Positions 1 through 8,811 of a stretch of DNA of 64,000 nt are shown here, piece by piece. The notes under the pieces were generated by a model, which ran no database searches, was not told the origin of the DNA, and saw nothing but the letters and a program-made list of their open reading frames with translations. Every line of letters starts with the position of its first letter. Positions within the stretch are counted from its first letter, which is position 1. The stretch lies in contig CASFBK010000006.1 in the NCBI GenBank assembly GCA_949292785.1, forward strand, positions 156,250 to 220,249, in the 5' to 3' direction. The position numbers and the translations under genes are program-made. The stretch comes from an uncultured Eubacteriales bacterium (lineage in GTDB: Bacteria > Bacillota > Clostridia > Lachnospirales > Lachnospiraceae).

Positions 1-165
1 GGACATGGAGCCGGATATTTGTATGCCCATGATTATCCGAATCATTATGTGAAACAGCAGTATCTGCCCGACGGACTGACAGACTGTCATTTTTACGAGC
101 CTACGGAGAACGGGTATGAGAAAAAAATCAAGTCACATCTTCAATTTTTGAAAGATAATGCGTAG
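1..165 (+). CDS. rarA: RarA/MgsA replication-associated recombination ATPase, C-terminal end only
   Basis: Frame 1 is open from the left edge to a TAG at 163-165, giving the last 54 residues. The stretch with YAHDYPNHYVKQQYLPD, followed by FYEPTENGYEKKI, matches the typical end of RarA (MgsA), a clamp-loader-like AAA+ ATPase acting at stalled replication forks. The Walker motifs lie outside the window, so the call rests on the C-terminal domain alone. Nothing looks broken; the gene simply begins upstream. Confidence 0.75.
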   Translation, partial: GHGAGYLYAHDYPNHYVKQQYLPDGLTDCHFYEPTENGYEKKIKSHLQFLKDNA

Positions 166-226
166 TTTTGGTAAATTTGCATAGTCCGCACCAGACGAAC
201 AAATGTAAATTTGTGAAAGAAAATGC

Positions 227-256
227 TTTACAAATGCTACCTTGATAGTGCATAAT
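227..256 (+). promoter_or_regulatory. Candidate sigma-A promoter for the aminotransferase gene
   Basis: TTTACA at 227-232 and CATAAT at 251-256 are separated by 18 bases in the AT-rich gap between rarA and the aminotransferase. The start codon is about 60 bases downstream with a good AGGAGG site. Found by eye only. Confidence 0.5.
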
Positions 257-318
257 ATAAAAAGTTGCAGTAGAGAAGACAGAAATGTCATAACATAAGT
301 TTTAGGAGGATTTTTAAA

Positions 319-1605
319 ATGCAGTCATATCAGGAGATGAGCAAGGAAGAATTATTACAGGAAAAGGCAAGTCTGGAAGCAACATATAAGAAATATGCTA
401 AGAGCGGACTGAAACTGGATATGTCAAGAGGAAAGCCATCCGCAGAGCAGTTGGATTTATCCATGGGAATGATGGACGTGTTAAATCGTAATACAGACTT
501 AAGCTGTGAAGACGGAACGGATTGCCGTAACTACGGTGTATTAGATGGTATTCAGGAAGCAAAAGTGCTGTTAGGAGACATGATTGAATGTCATCCGGAC
601 AATATTATTATTTATGGAAACTCCAGTCTGAATATTATGTATGACTGTATCGCACGTTCCATGACGCACGGTGTCATGGGAAATACACCATGGTGCAAGT
701 TAGATAAAGTCAAGTTCTTATGCCCTGTTCCGGGATATGACAGACATTTTGCAATTACCGAGTATTTCGGAATCGAGATGATTAACGTACCGATGCTTCC
801 GACCGGACCGGATATGGATATGGTAGAAGAACTGGTAAGTAAGGATGAGGCAATCAAGGGTATCTGGTGTGTACCGAAGTATTCCAATCCACAGGGAATT
901 ACATACTCTGATGAAACCGTACGCCGTTTTGCAAGACTGAAACCGGCTGCAAAGGATTTCCGTATTTACTGGGATAATGCATATGGAGTACACCACTTAT
1001 ATGATTTAGATCAGGACAGCTTAATTGAGATTTTAGCAGAGTGTAAGCGTGCCGGTAATCCGGATATGGTTTATAAATTCTGTTCTACTTCTAAGATCAG
1101 CTTCCCGGGTTCTGGTGTGGCTGCCATTGCAACTTCTGCAAACAATCTGGAAGATATTAAGAAGCAGTTGTCGGTAGCAACCATCGGTCATGATAAGGTA
1201 AACCAGCTGCGCCACGTAAGATTCTTTAAGGATATTCATGGAATGGAAGAACACATGAAAAAACACGCGGCAATCTTAAGACCGAAGTTTGAAATGATTA
1301 TCAATACCTTTGAGGAAGAGCTGGCAGGTCGTGAAGTTGGAAGCTGGATTGCACCAAAGGGAGGTTACTTTATTTCCTTTGAAGCACTGGAAGGATGTGC
1401 AAAGGATATCGTTGCAAAGGCGAAAAAAGCAGGTGTTACCATGACGCCGGCAGGAGCGCCTTATCCATACGGAAAAGACCCAAAAGACAGCACCATTCGT
1501 ATTGCACCGTCTTATCCGACCACAGAGGATTTGAAGATGGCAACCGATATTTTTGTTACCTGTGTGAAGCTGGTAAGCGTTGAAAAGATTTTAGAAAATA
1601 AGTAA
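319..1605 (+). CDS. PLP-dependent aminotransferase, aspartate aminotransferase subgroup Ic type
   Basis: A 428-residue fold-type I aminotransferase, probably cytosolic, most likely making aspartate/glutamate from 2-oxo acids. Visible features are SRGKPS near residue 36, YSNPQG at 188-193, the cofactor-ring segment WDNAYG at 218-223, and SKISFPGSG with the Schiff-base lysine at about 259. The N-terminal region and the DMSRGKPS motif resemble the Aminotran_MocR/subgroup Ic proteins rather than classical AspC. The start follows AGGAGG by seven bases. The gene stands alone, with its own promoter and a strong terminator at 1621. The substrate could also be another amino acid; the fold is certain. 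Confidence 0.85.
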   Translation: MQSYQEMSKEELLQEKASLEATYKKYAKSGLKLDMSRGKPSAEQLDLSMGMMDVLNRNTDLSCEDGTDCRNYGVLDGIQEAKVLLGDMIECHPDNIIIYGNSSLNIMYDCIARSMTHGVMGNTPWCKLDKVKFLCPVPGYDRHFAITEYFGIEMINVPMLPTGPDMDMVEELVSKDEAIKGIWCVPKYSNPQGITYSDETVRRFARLKPAAKDFRIYWDNAYGVHHLYDLDQDSLIEILAECKRAGNPDMVYKFCSTSKISFPGSGVAAIATSANNLEDIKKQLSVATIGHDKVNQLRHVRFFKDIHGMEEHMKKHAAILRPKFEMIINTFEEELAGREVGSWIAPKGGYFISFEALEGCAKDIVAKAKKAGVTMTPAGAPYPYGKDPKDSTIRIAPSYPTTEDLKMATDIFVTCVKLVSVEKILENK

Positions 1606-1620
1606 GATAGAATAGAAAGA

Positions 1621-1660
1621 GACTGTTGTATAAGTGAGTGATATACAACAGTCTTTTTCT
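1621..1660 (+). terminator. Intrinsic terminator after the aminotransferase gene
   Basis: GACTGTTGTATA (1621-1632) pairs perfectly with TATACAACAGTC (1642-1653) and is followed by TTTTTCT. Confidence 0.9.
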
Positions 1661-1713
1661 ATGAGGTAATATGGTAAAAGTGACTTTATTTGTTTTCTTT
1701 GGTCTATTAGTCA

Positions 1714-1742
1714 TTGACAAATAAGCATACATGTATTATTGT
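1714..1742 (+). promoter_or_regulatory. Candidate promoter for the MutS-like gene
   Basis: A perfect TTGACA at 1714-1719, a 17-base spacer, then TATTGT at 1737-1742. The start codon lies 40 bases further on. Confidence 0.5.
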
Positions 1743-1781
1743 ATTAAGAGAATGATACAATTAGAATATGGAGGAAAGTAT

Positions 1782-3413
1782 ATGGAAGGGATAATTGTTC
1801 TTGTAGTAATTGTTCTTATGTATTTGATTATCAGTAATTACTATCGTATGCAATGGGAAAAGCAAAATCGCAAACGGATAAAAGAAAGTTTTGGAAGAAA
1901 ACCGGAGCATAAGGAAAAAGAGTCAAAAAGAATTCGCTTCTATTTAGAAAGTCAGCCGCAGGAAACCGATGTAGATGATATTACATGGAATGATTTGTCC
2001 ATGGATGAAGTGTTTTGGCGTGTGAATAACTGTGCCAGTTCAGCCGGAGAAGAGATTTTATACGATACCATGCATCGTACAAAGAAATCAACGGAAGAGT
2101 TAGAAGAATTAGAAAAATCAGTAAAATACTTTTCTGAGCAGGAAGAAGAGCGCAATCAGATTTTGACGTATTTACTGCAGATGGGAAAAAAAGAGGCTTC
2201 CTACTATATTCCACCTTATATGACAACGATTGAAGAGAACCGGTTAGGGTGTACCATAATATTACGGATATTACAGATACTTCCGATTGTATTCCTGTTC
2301 GGATTTGTGATTTTCAGGGACCTTACTTTTATTGGATTATTTGGAGGAAATATCCTTGTAAATGTTGTAATATATGTTCTTATGAAAATGCGTTACGAGA
2401 CGAATCTTTCCATGCTTGGAACATTGTGTTCCATATTAAATGTTGCAAAAAAGCTGGATAAGCTGGAATGTGAAGAGTATTTTTGTCGGAAGCTGAAAGA
2501 ACCCTTACAGCGTTTAAGAAGAACCGGAGGAATGATTGAAAAATTGCAGTCCCTTCAAACTACCATGTTATCCTCGGAATTGGGGGTACTGGGGGATTAT
2601 ATCTTGGGAGCCACCTTATGGCAGTTGACTGCTTATAATAAGAGTATCGGTATGCTGATTCGGTATCGAGCGGAATATATGAAGCTATATGAAATGGTCG
2701 GCGCTATTGATATGGCAATCAGCATTGCATCATTCCGAATAAGTGTTCCTTTTTATGCTACACCAAAGTTCTGGGAAAAGAATGAGGTAGAACTAGAAGA
2801 AGCATACCATCCATTAATTGAGCAGCCGGTATGTAACTCTATGAAATGGGAAAGAAACTGTATTATTACAGGCTCCAATGCCTCTGGAAAATCTACTTTT
2901 ATCAAGGCGGTTGCAGTGAATGCTATTTTGGCACAATCCATTCATACCTGTATGGCACGAAACGTAAAAATGCCCCATGTAGATGTTATCACCTCTATGG
3001 CAGTTCAGGACGATATTATGTCCGGTGACAGCTATTTTATAAAAGAGATTAAATATTTAAAACGAATGTTAGAGCATTTGAATTCTAAGAGAGGTACGAT
3101 TTGTATCATAGACGAAATATTGAGGGGAACCAACACCAAAGAACGTATCGCGGCTTCCCGTGCTATTATGGAGTATCTGTCAGGAGAGAATTGTCTGGTC
3201 ATGGTGGCATCCCACGACCAGGAGCTTACGGTATTGCTGCAGGATATGTATGACAATTATCATTTCACTGAAAAAATAGGGCAGCAGGATATTTCATTTG
3301 ATTACAAATTGTATTCGGGACCGGCTACTTCAAACAATGCGATACGATTATTAGAATATACAGGATTTCCGGAAAAAATTATTGCAGATGCAAAGGTCAA
3401 TGCGGAAATATAA
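1782..3413 (+). CDS. Membrane-associated MutS-family ATPase
   Basis: About 543 residues. The ATG at 1782 is preferred because GGAGG lies six bases upstream; an upstream in-frame ATG at 1731 has no such site. The N-terminus is a single hydrophobic helix (about residues 2-18) and a second hydrophobic pair lies near residues 165-210. The C-terminal half is the MutS ABC ATPase, with Walker A TGSNASGKST near residue 364, Walker B IIDEILRGTNT near 440 and an ASHDQEL switch histidine. It lacks the MutS mismatch-recognition and connector domains, so it is not canonical MutS or MutS2. This is the YshD-like group found in many Firmicutes, whose job is unknown. Confidence 0.75.
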   Translation: MEGIIVLVVIVLMYLIISNYYRMQWEKQNRKRIKESFGRKPEHKEKESKRIRFYLESQPQETDVDDITWNDLSMDEVFWRVNNCASSAGEEILYDTMHRTKKSTEELEELEKSVKYFSEQEEERNQILTYLLQMGKKEASYYIPPYMTTIEENRLGCTIILRILQILPIVFLFGFVIFRDLTFIGLFGGNILVNVVIYVLMKMRYETNLSMLGTLCSILNVAKKLDKLECEEYFCRKLKEPLQRLRRTGGMIEKLQSLQTTMLSSELGVLGDYILGATLWQLTAYNKSIGMLIRYRAEYMKLYEMVGAIDMAISIASFRISVPFYATPKFWEKNEVELEEAYHPLIEQPVCNSMKWERNCIITGSNASGKSTFIKAVAVNAILAQSIHTCMARNVKMPHVDVITSMAVQDDIMSGDSYFIKEIKYLKRMLEHLNSKRGTICIIDEILRGTNTKERIAASRAIMEYLSGENCLVMVASHDQELTVLLQDMYDNYHFTEKIGQQDISFDYKLYSGPATSNNAIRLLEYTGFPEKIIADAKVNAEI

Positions 3414-3527
3414 AAATGAAAAGTTTATAAAATATAGGAAAAAAAGAACTTTTTTGTCCCAAATATGATATACTATACATGAAGGCAGCGGACGCTGCCA
3501 AAACAAGGGTTAAAGGAAGGGAAATAA

Positions 3528-4178
3528 ATGGAAGTGCCTGTTACGTTTAACGAGGATGTAGACAGCTGGAAAACAGTAATGTTTTTATATAATTCGGCAT
3601 TAAAGGAAGTCGGAACTAAGCTGGAGATTTTAAATGACGAATTTCAGCATGTACATAAATATAATCCGATTGAATATATCAAATCCAGAATCAAGACACC
3701 GGAGAGTATTGTTAAGAAGTTAAAGAGATGCGATTTAGAGAGCAGTATTGATAATATGATTACACATGTAAATGATATTGCAGGAATTCGTATTGTCTGT
3801 TCCTTTACGTCAGATATTTACCGGCTGGCAGAAATGATTGGAAAGCAGAATGACCTTACTGTGGTATCAGTAAAGGATTATATCAAGAATCCGAAGGAAA
3901 GCGGATATAAGAGTTATCATATGCTGGTAACGGTGCCGATTTTCTTATCAGACCGGGTGGTAGATACCAAGGTGGAGATACAGATAAGAACCATTGCTAT
4001 GGATTTCTGGGCAAGTCTGGAACATAAAATATACTATAAGTTTGAAGGGCATGCACCGGAATATATCAGCCGTGATCTGCGGGAGTGTGCAGGAATTGTG
4101 TCTATGCTGGATGCAAAGATGCTTTCGCTGAATGAAGCGATTCTTCAGGCAAAGGAAGAGCAGGAAGAAGCACAATAG
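3528..4178 (+). CDS. Small alarmone synthetase (RelQ/YjbM type) GTP pyrophosphokinase
   Basis: A 216-residue protein with only the RelA/SpoT synthetase domain, which transfers pyrophosphate from ATP to GDP or GTP to make (p)ppGpp. The synthetase signatures are present: RIKTPESIVKKL, DIAGIRIVC, the ATP/G-loop region KNPKESGYKSYHM, and EIQIRTIAMDFWASLEHK. No HD hydrolase, TGS or ACT domain is present, and the length fits single-domain RelQ enzymes. The start is an ATG after a GAAGGGAAATAA leader. Upstream, GGCAGC/GCTGCC at 3483-3498 can form a small hairpin of unknown meaning. A terminator follows at 4196. Confidence 0.9.
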   Translation: MEVPVTFNEDVDSWKTVMFLYNSALKEVGTKLEILNDEFQHVHKYNPIEYIKSRIKTPESIVKKLKRCDLESSIDNMITHVNDIAGIRIVCSFTSDIYRLAEMIGKQNDLTVVSVKDYIKNPKESGYKSYHMLVTVPIFLSDRVVDTKVEIQIRTIAMDFWASLEHKIYYKFEGHAPEYISRDLRECAGIVSMLDAKMLSLNEAILQAKEEQEEAQ

Positions 4179-4195
4179 AACAATGGGTTTGCCAA

Positions 4196-4221
4196 GGGGT
4201 TTCGGAAGAAACCTCTTTTTT
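4196..4221 (+). terminator. Intrinsic terminator after the alarmone synthetase gene
   Basis: GGGGTTTC (4196-4203) pairs with GAAACCTC (4208-4215), then a T-run. A copy of the dispersed repeat starts immediately after the T-run. Confidence 0.85.
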
Positions 4222-4381
4222 ACTCTATAGGAAATATTGGGTTGTGTTAAAGCGTAAAATTGTGATTCCTATAGAGCAAAAGGCACTCCGTGCAGGATGC
4301 GCACTCGCACAAGTGGAATTATGTCGCAAGCGACTGTGCTCGGCGCGGCAAAGTGTGTTCCGCTTGATAGGTAATGTATAT
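4222..4381 (+). repeat. Dispersed structured repeat, copy 1 (3' end apparently truncated)
   Basis: This 160-base stretch matches 34083-34242 with about eight mismatches and no gaps. It starts at the end of a terminator T-run. CTCTATAGGAA (4223-4233) pairs with TTCCTATAGAG (4266-4276); further on are GTGC/GCAC arms around AGGATGCGCACTC and a GTCGC-AA-GCGAC hairpin near 4323-4334. Compared with copy 2 it lacks the 3' arm of the last hairpin. It fills the gap before the exporter genes and has no credible ORF. Confidence 0.8.
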
Positions 4382-4464
4382 ATCATGTTATATTAACGTA
4401 TAAAAGCGCTTGGATGGTGGGTAGATTAAAGAATGAAAACAGGAAAAGAAGCAGGAGACAAGAA

Positions 4465-5253
4465 ATGGAAAAGAATCAGGATAGCAAACGGATTTTGAAT
4501 CTGGCGATATCTACAGGAGAAGTACTGTTAAAAAACGGCGGGGAAATCTATCGTGTACAGGAAACCGTCAGCCGTATTCTTGAGGCATACGGAATAACGG
4601 ATTATAACGTGTTTGTGATTACCAACGGGATTTTTGCGACGGTTCACGAGGAGAAAGAAGATGCCAGCAGTATGGTACGTTATGTGACCATTGGTGATGT
4701 GAATCTGGAGCGGATAGCAGACATTAACCAGTTATCCAGAGAAATCTGTACCGGTGTATGCAGCATACAAGAGGCATATGAACGGTTAGAGGCGTTAAAG
4801 AAAAAGAAAGGACCTGCAAATTGGGCATGTATTCTGGCGTGTGGGATGGGTGGTGCCAGCTTCTGCTATTTGTTTGGAGGAAGACTTTATGACAGCGTGA
4901 TTTCTTTTTTCTTAGGAATGTTGCTAGAAGTATTTTTGCTTACCGCTTCGAGACATCATGCTTCTAAGTTTATCTTAAATATTATCGGGAGCGCTATTGT
5001 AACAGCAGGAAGCCTTGCGCTTTATATGGCAGGAACCGGAATATGGTTCGATAAAGTGATTATTGGAGGAATCATTCCGTTAGTGCCGGGAGTTTCTCTG
5101 ACAACGGCAATTCGGGATTTGTTCGGAGGAGACTATCTGTCCGGCAGTATCCGTCTGATTGATGCACTTCTAACGGCAATGTGTATTGCCATTGGGGTAG
5201 GTGGAGCAATTAAGGCATTTCAGTTCATTACAGGAGGTGGGGTTCCTTTATGA
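4465..5253 (+). CDS. ThrE-type exporter, large subunit (DUF1212 family)
   Basis: A 262-residue protein with an N-terminal soluble part (about 1-120, with KNGGEIYRVQETVSRIL) and several C-terminal membrane helices. The membrane part contains the GGIIPLVPGVSLTTAIRDL signature of the ThrE/DUF1212 family, which exports threonine, serine or small acids. The ATG at 4465 is chosen because GGAGA sits six bases upstream; an upstream ATG at 4414 lacks a site. The stop overlaps the start of the next gene by four bases, so the two are translationally coupled and form the split form of the exporter. The substrate here is not known. Confidence 0.8.
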   Translation: MEKNQDSKRILNLAISTGEVLLKNGGEIYRVQETVSRILEAYGITDYNVFVITNGIFATVHEEKEDASSMVRYVTIGDVNLERIADINQLSREICTGVCSIQEAYERLEALKKKKGPANWACILACGMGGASFCYLFGGRLYDSVISFFLGMLLEVFLLTASRHHASKFILNIIGSAIVTAGSLALYMAGTGIWFDKVIIGGIIPLVPGVSLTTAIRDLFGGDYLSGSIRLIDALLTAMCIAIGVGGAIKAFQFITGGGVPL

Positions 5254-5696
5254 TAGATCAGATTATTATGTCTATATTAGCGACATTGGCATTTGTTATT
5301 TTATTTAACGCCCCCAAAAAGGAATTTGTATTTTGTGCATTCAATGGATGCCTGGGCTGGATGTCTTATCAGTTGTTTTTGGGATACGGAGCAGGTGTGG
5401 TTATGGCATCTCTTTGGGCAACACTGATTCTGACCTTGGCAGCACGTGTGTTATCCGCATTACGAAGAACACCCGTTACCATTTTTCTGATACCGGGAAT
5501 CTTTACCTTAGTGCCGGGAGCAGGCATTTACTATGCCTCTTATTATCTTATTATGAATGATTTGGCCCAGTTTACTGCCAAAGGAATCGAGACCTTTAAG
5601 ATTGCAGGCGCCATGGTGCTTGGAATTGTGTTTGGACTGGCGCTTCCCCAGAGCTGGTTTAACCGATTGGGAAAATTAACAAATAAAAACAGGTAG
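5250..5696 (+). CDS. ThrE-type exporter, small subunit (DUF3815 family)
   Basis: A 148-residue protein with four or more membrane helices and the repeat motif IFLIPGIFTLVPGAGIYY, the counterpart of the C-terminal half of full-length ThrE. It starts at an ATGA overlap with the preceding gene. The pair together should make one complete exporter in the cytoplasmic membrane. Its stop codon lies in the 5' arm of the terminator stem. Confidence 0.8.
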   Translation: MIDQIIMSILATLAFVILFNAPKKEFVFCAFNGCLGWMSYQLFLGYGAGVVMASLWATLILTLAARVLSALRRTPVTIFLIPGIFTLVPGAGIYYASYYLIMNDLAQFTAKGIETFKIAGAMVLGIVFGLALPQSWFNRLGKLTNKNR

Positions 5697-5720
5697 CATA
5701 GAAAAGCTACCTGTTTTTCC
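5687..5720 (+). terminator. Intrinsic terminator of the exporter operon
   Basis: AAACAGGTAGC (5687-5697) pairs with GCTACCTGTTT (5706-5716) and is followed by TTCC. It lies between convergent genes and may act in both directions. Confidence 0.85.
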
Positions 5721-5732
5721 TTATACTGCGAG

Positions 5733-6308
5733 TTAAAGAAGTAAAAAAGCTATCGCCATAGAAATGATCAATGCAATGAGCGCAGAACCGAATACCGAAA
5801 ATATTTTTTGGTAGGGGCGTTTTCCACGTTCACAGCTCTTTTCCAGTTCGGTTAAGTTTTTTCCCTCGGAAAAAGCCACAATCTCTTTATAAGTCTGGAT
5901 GTCATGTGCTTTTTTCTGCTTTTCAATTCGAAACGCATAATACCTAGTAACGATGAACAGCAATGCCCATATCCCAATTCCAATAAAATCCAGAAAAATG
6001 GCAAGTGGAATTGGTAATACTACAACCGCTAATAATAGTACGCAAAAAATGGCACCATCACGGTTTAATTTTTTGATGTCTTCTGTTTGAATTTGTTCTT
6101 TCATTTTCTCCAAATCTCCTTTCACTAGAGTATCAAGAGAAATATCAAAAAGAGAACTTAATAATAAAAGACTTTTAATATCAGGATAATTTTTGTCATT
6201 CTCCCAGTTTGAAATAGTCTGACGTGTTACAAATATTTTTTCTGCCAGCTCATCCTGGGACAGACCGGATTCCAGTCTGTATTTTTTTATCTGTCTGCCA
6301 ATCTCCAT
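5733..6308 (-). CDS. XRE-family regulator with C-terminal membrane helices
   Basis: A 191-residue protein. Residues 5-60 form a Cro/CI helix-turn-helix (GLSQDELAEKIFVTRQTISNWEN). A charged linker leads to three hydrophobic segments at about 87-107, 109-125 and 170-190. This layout is common in Firmicutes membrane-tethered transcription regulators, whose targets and signals are mostly unknown. It is monocistronic, with its own promoter at 6335-6362 on the minus strand. No neighbour gives a clear clue to its target. Confidence 0.8.
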   Translation of the reverse strand: MEIGRQIKKYRLESGLSQDELAEKIFVTRQTISNWENDKNYPDIKSLLLLSSLFDISLDTLVKGDLEKMKEQIQTEDIKKLNRDGAIFCVLLLAVVVLPIPLAIFLDFIGIGIWALLFIVTRYYAFRIEKQKKAHDIQTYKEIVAFSEGKNLTELEKSCERGKRPYQKIFSVFGSALIALIISMAIAFLLL

Positions 6309-6334
6309 TTTGTATCTCTCCTTGCCTGTATTCT

Positions 6335-6362
6335 AGTATAGGGAGTTTGTTTTTGCCATCAA
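6335..6362 (-). promoter_or_regulatory. Candidate promoter for the XRE regulator
   Basis: On the minus strand, TTGATG (6362-6357) and TATACT (6340-6335) are separated by 16 bases, about 27 bases before the start codon. Confidence 0.5.
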
Positions 6363-6428
6363 AACTGTTTGACATTGCCCAATTTTGGCATGTCAAAGCT
6401 ATTTTACATGTGAAATTCGTATATGAAA

Positions 6429-7748
6429 TTACTTTTCACATTTCCAGAAATATGCGCTATAGGCAGGCAGTTCACTTCCACCGCCAAAGTCATGGGTTTC
6501 TCCGGTAATTAAGTCTATCGCCTGTCCACAGCCTGCATCGAAATGGGCGGTGTATGGCTCGCTGTCTGCATTGATGGCAACAAGTACACGTTCCTGTTCG
6601 GATTTCCGTTCAAAAATGCACTGTTTATTTGTAAGCACTACAGAACGGAAATCTCCATAATTCAGCCCATGTGAGGATTTCTTTGCGGCGGCAAGCTTTG
6701 CAATCCAGTCGGTCAGCTCGTTCCATTCCGGCTGTTCTACGGCAGGGCGAAGTGCAGGGTCTCCCTGGCTCTTGTCTCCCTCCATTCCCCATTCACTGCC
6801 ATAGTAAACACACGGGATTCCCGGCATACCAAAGCAGAGGGCATAAATCAGCGGGAGGTGGGACCTGTTGGTTAAAATGCTGGCAATTCTGGAAACATCA
6901 TGGTTGTCTACAAAGCTCAAAAGGTGTTTTCCTTTATAAAGCGTCCAGTTCTCCGGTCCAAACTGCCGAAGCAGGGAGTGATTGATTTCAAACATATTCA
7001 TGGAATTAAAGCTGGAGAAAAGTCCCTTGTAACACTCATAGTTGGTAGCAGAGTGAAGCATGCTGTCATTCATCAGCTGGTTGTAGTCTCCGTGCAGCAT
7101 TTCGCCTACCAGGAAAAAGTCTTCTTTGAGGCTGTCACAGTGGCTTCGCAGTCTGCGGACAAAATCATGGTCGAGGCAATATGCCACATCCAGACGAAGT
7201 CCGTCAATATTCCAGTTGTTTACCCAGAAGGTAACACTGTCTAAGAGATAACGAATCACTTCTTCGTTTCTAAGATTCAGCTTTACCAGGTCGTAATTGC
7301 CTTCCCAGCCCTCATACCACAGTCCGTCGTTGTAGTTGGAATTTCCATTAAAATCAATGTGGAACCAGTCCTTGTAAGGAGATGCTTCCCGATTTTTTAC
7401 CACATCCGAAAAAGCGAAGAATCCACGTCCGGCATGGTTGAAAACACCATCTAATACTACACGGATGCCGGCTTCATGAAGAGCGTCACATACTTCCGTA
7501 AAGTCTTCATTGGTGCCAAGACGGGTATCCAGCTTCTGATAATCTCTGGCATTGTAGCCATGGGTATCGGATTCAATTAATGGGGAAAAGTAAATGGCGT
7601 CAATTCCCAATTTTTCCATATGAGGAATCCAGTCTTTGATTTTTAAAATACGGTGTGTCAGCACTCCGTCATTTTCAAAGGGAGCACCACACAGTCCCAA
7701 AGGATAAATCTGATAAAAAACACTTTCGTAAGCCCACATAATATTCAC
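6429..7748 (-). CDS. GH13 alpha-amylase family enzyme, cytosolic
   Basis: A 439-residue glycoside hydrolase family 13 protein without signal peptide, so probably an intracellular maltodextrin hydrolase. The four conserved regions are visible: DGVFNHAG (100-107), GLRLDVAY with nucleophile Asp187, VGEML with acid/base Glu216, and FVDNHD (279-284). After the barrel there is only a short C-terminal beta domain, and the N-terminal domain of cyclomaltodextrinases and neopullulanases is absent. Exact specificity (alpha-1,4 or also alpha-1,6) cannot be read from sequence. It is followed on the same strand by the XRE gene and preceded by proC. Confidence 0.85.
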   Translation of the reverse strand: MNIMWAYESVFYQIYPLGLCGAPFENDGVLTHRILKIKDWIPHMEKLGIDAIYFSPLIESDTHGYNARDYQKLDTRLGTNEDFTEVCDALHEAGIRVVLDGVFNHAGRGFFAFSDVVKNREASPYKDWFHIDFNGNSNYNDGLWYEGWEGNYDLVKLNLRNEEVIRYLLDSVTFWVNNWNIDGLRLDVAYCLDHDFVRRLRSHCDSLKEDFFLVGEMLHGDYNQLMNDSMLHSATNYECYKGLFSSFNSMNMFEINHSLLRQFGPENWTLYKGKHLLSFVDNHDVSRIASILTNRSHLPLIYALCFGMPGIPCVYYGSEWGMEGDKSQGDPALRPAVEQPEWNELTDWIAKLAAAKKSSHGLNYGDFRSVVLTNKQCIFERKSEQERVLVAINADSEPYTAHFDAGCGQAIDLITGETHDFGGGSELPAYSAYFWKCEK

Positions 7749-7772
7749 AGTCCTTTCTATACTATAATCTCT

Positions 7773-8579
7773 CTATTTGCTCATATCTCGTGATTTCTGT
7801 GCGCAGGCGCGCTGAGCAGTGATAACAGCATTGCGCAAGCCCTTTTCCTCCAATACGGCAACGGCCTCAATGGTTGTTCCGCCGGGGGAGCATACAGCGT
7901 CTTTCAGAGCGCCTGGATGTGTTCCGGTTTCCAGAACCATTTTTGCGGAACCAAGTACGGATTGGGCAGCGAACTTATATGCCTGTGCTCTTGGCATACC
8001 GTCTGCCACAGCGGCATCTGCCATCGATTCAATAAACATATAGACGTAAGCAGGAGAGGAGCCGGAAACGCCTACAACGGCATCCATCAGGGATTCTTTG
8101 ATGACTTCACATTTTCCAAAGCTGTTGAAAATATCCACAGCAATCGCCAGCTCTTCTTCTGTTACATTGTCATTGACACAAAGAGCGCTCATGGCTTCTC
8201 CTACCAGGGCCGGAGTATTTGGCATGGCACGTACCAGCTTGATGGAATTAGAAAACATAGATTCAATGGAAGAAATGGGCTGCCCTGCCGCAATGGAGAT
8301 AATCAGCGCTTCTTTTTTTACACTGTCTTTGATTTCTGCAATTACCTCTGAAAAGAGAAATGGTTTTACAGCGAGAAAAAGAATGTCAGCAGTTTCCGCC
8401 GCTTTCTTATTGTCCTGACTGGTATGTATGCCAAAGCGTTCTTCTAAGGAAGAACAGGTCTTAGCTGTTTTTGCAGTAGCGGTAATCTGTTCTTTCGATG
8501 CAAGCCCGGAGTCTATGATACCTCCGATGATGGCGCTTGCCATATTTCCGCCGCCGATAAAAGTAATGTTCTGATTCAT
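7773..8579 (-). CDS. proC: Pyrroline-5-carboxylate reductase
   Basis: A 268-residue enzyme that reduces pyrroline-5-carboxylate to proline with NAD(P)H, the last step of proline synthesis. The N-terminus has the Rossmann motif FIGGGNMASAIIGG (residues 6-19). The C-terminal dimerization domain contains the family signature around GVSGSSPAYVYMFIE and ends with the conserved SPGGTTIEA segment. The start at 8579 follows AGGAGGCTTTCAT; a longer in-frame start upstream would place this site inside the gene. No proA or proB is nearby. Confidence 0.93.
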   Translation of the reverse strand: MNQNITFIGGGNMASAIIGGIIDSGLASKEQITATAKTAKTCSSLEERFGIHTSQDNKKAAETADILFLAVKPFLFSEVIAEIKDSVKKEALIISIAAGQPISSIESMFSNSIKLVRAMPNTPALVGEAMSALCVNDNVTEEELAIAVDIFNSFGKCEVIKESLMDAVVGVSGSSPAYVYMFIESMADAAVADGMPRAQAYKFAAQSVLGSAKMVLETGTHPGALKDAVCSPGGTTIEAVAVLEEKGLRNAVITAQRACAQKSRDMSK

Positions 8580-8729
8580 ATGAAAGCCTCCTATTGTTAT
8601 GTTTTTCATAAAAAAGTAATTATTATTATGATAACAATAGAAAAGGAATTGTGCAAGGGAAAGAGGAAAAAAGATAAAGGATAAAAAATGACTAAAAAGA
8701 AATAAATAAAAATAAATTAAATTAATAAC

Positions 8730-8758
8730 TTGACGAAATATTAATTAATACATATACT
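8730..8758 (+). promoter_or_regulatory. Promoter of the mannanase gene
   Basis: TTGACG (8730-8735), a 17-base spacer and TATACT (8753-8758), in a very AT-rich gap (8580-8811). The start codon is 53 bases downstream. No other feature was seen in that gap. Confidence 0.65.
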
Positions 8759-8811
8759 AAAATTAAGCAATGTGACGAAAATATTGCTAAAAAAGAAGAA
8801 AGGGTGTATTT

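Noticed and set aside
4222-4381. CRISPR repeat or tRNA-like element
   Set aside because: The hairpin-rich stretch is not in regular array with spacers and has no tRNA cloverleaf or anticodon; it matches two other dispersed copies instead.
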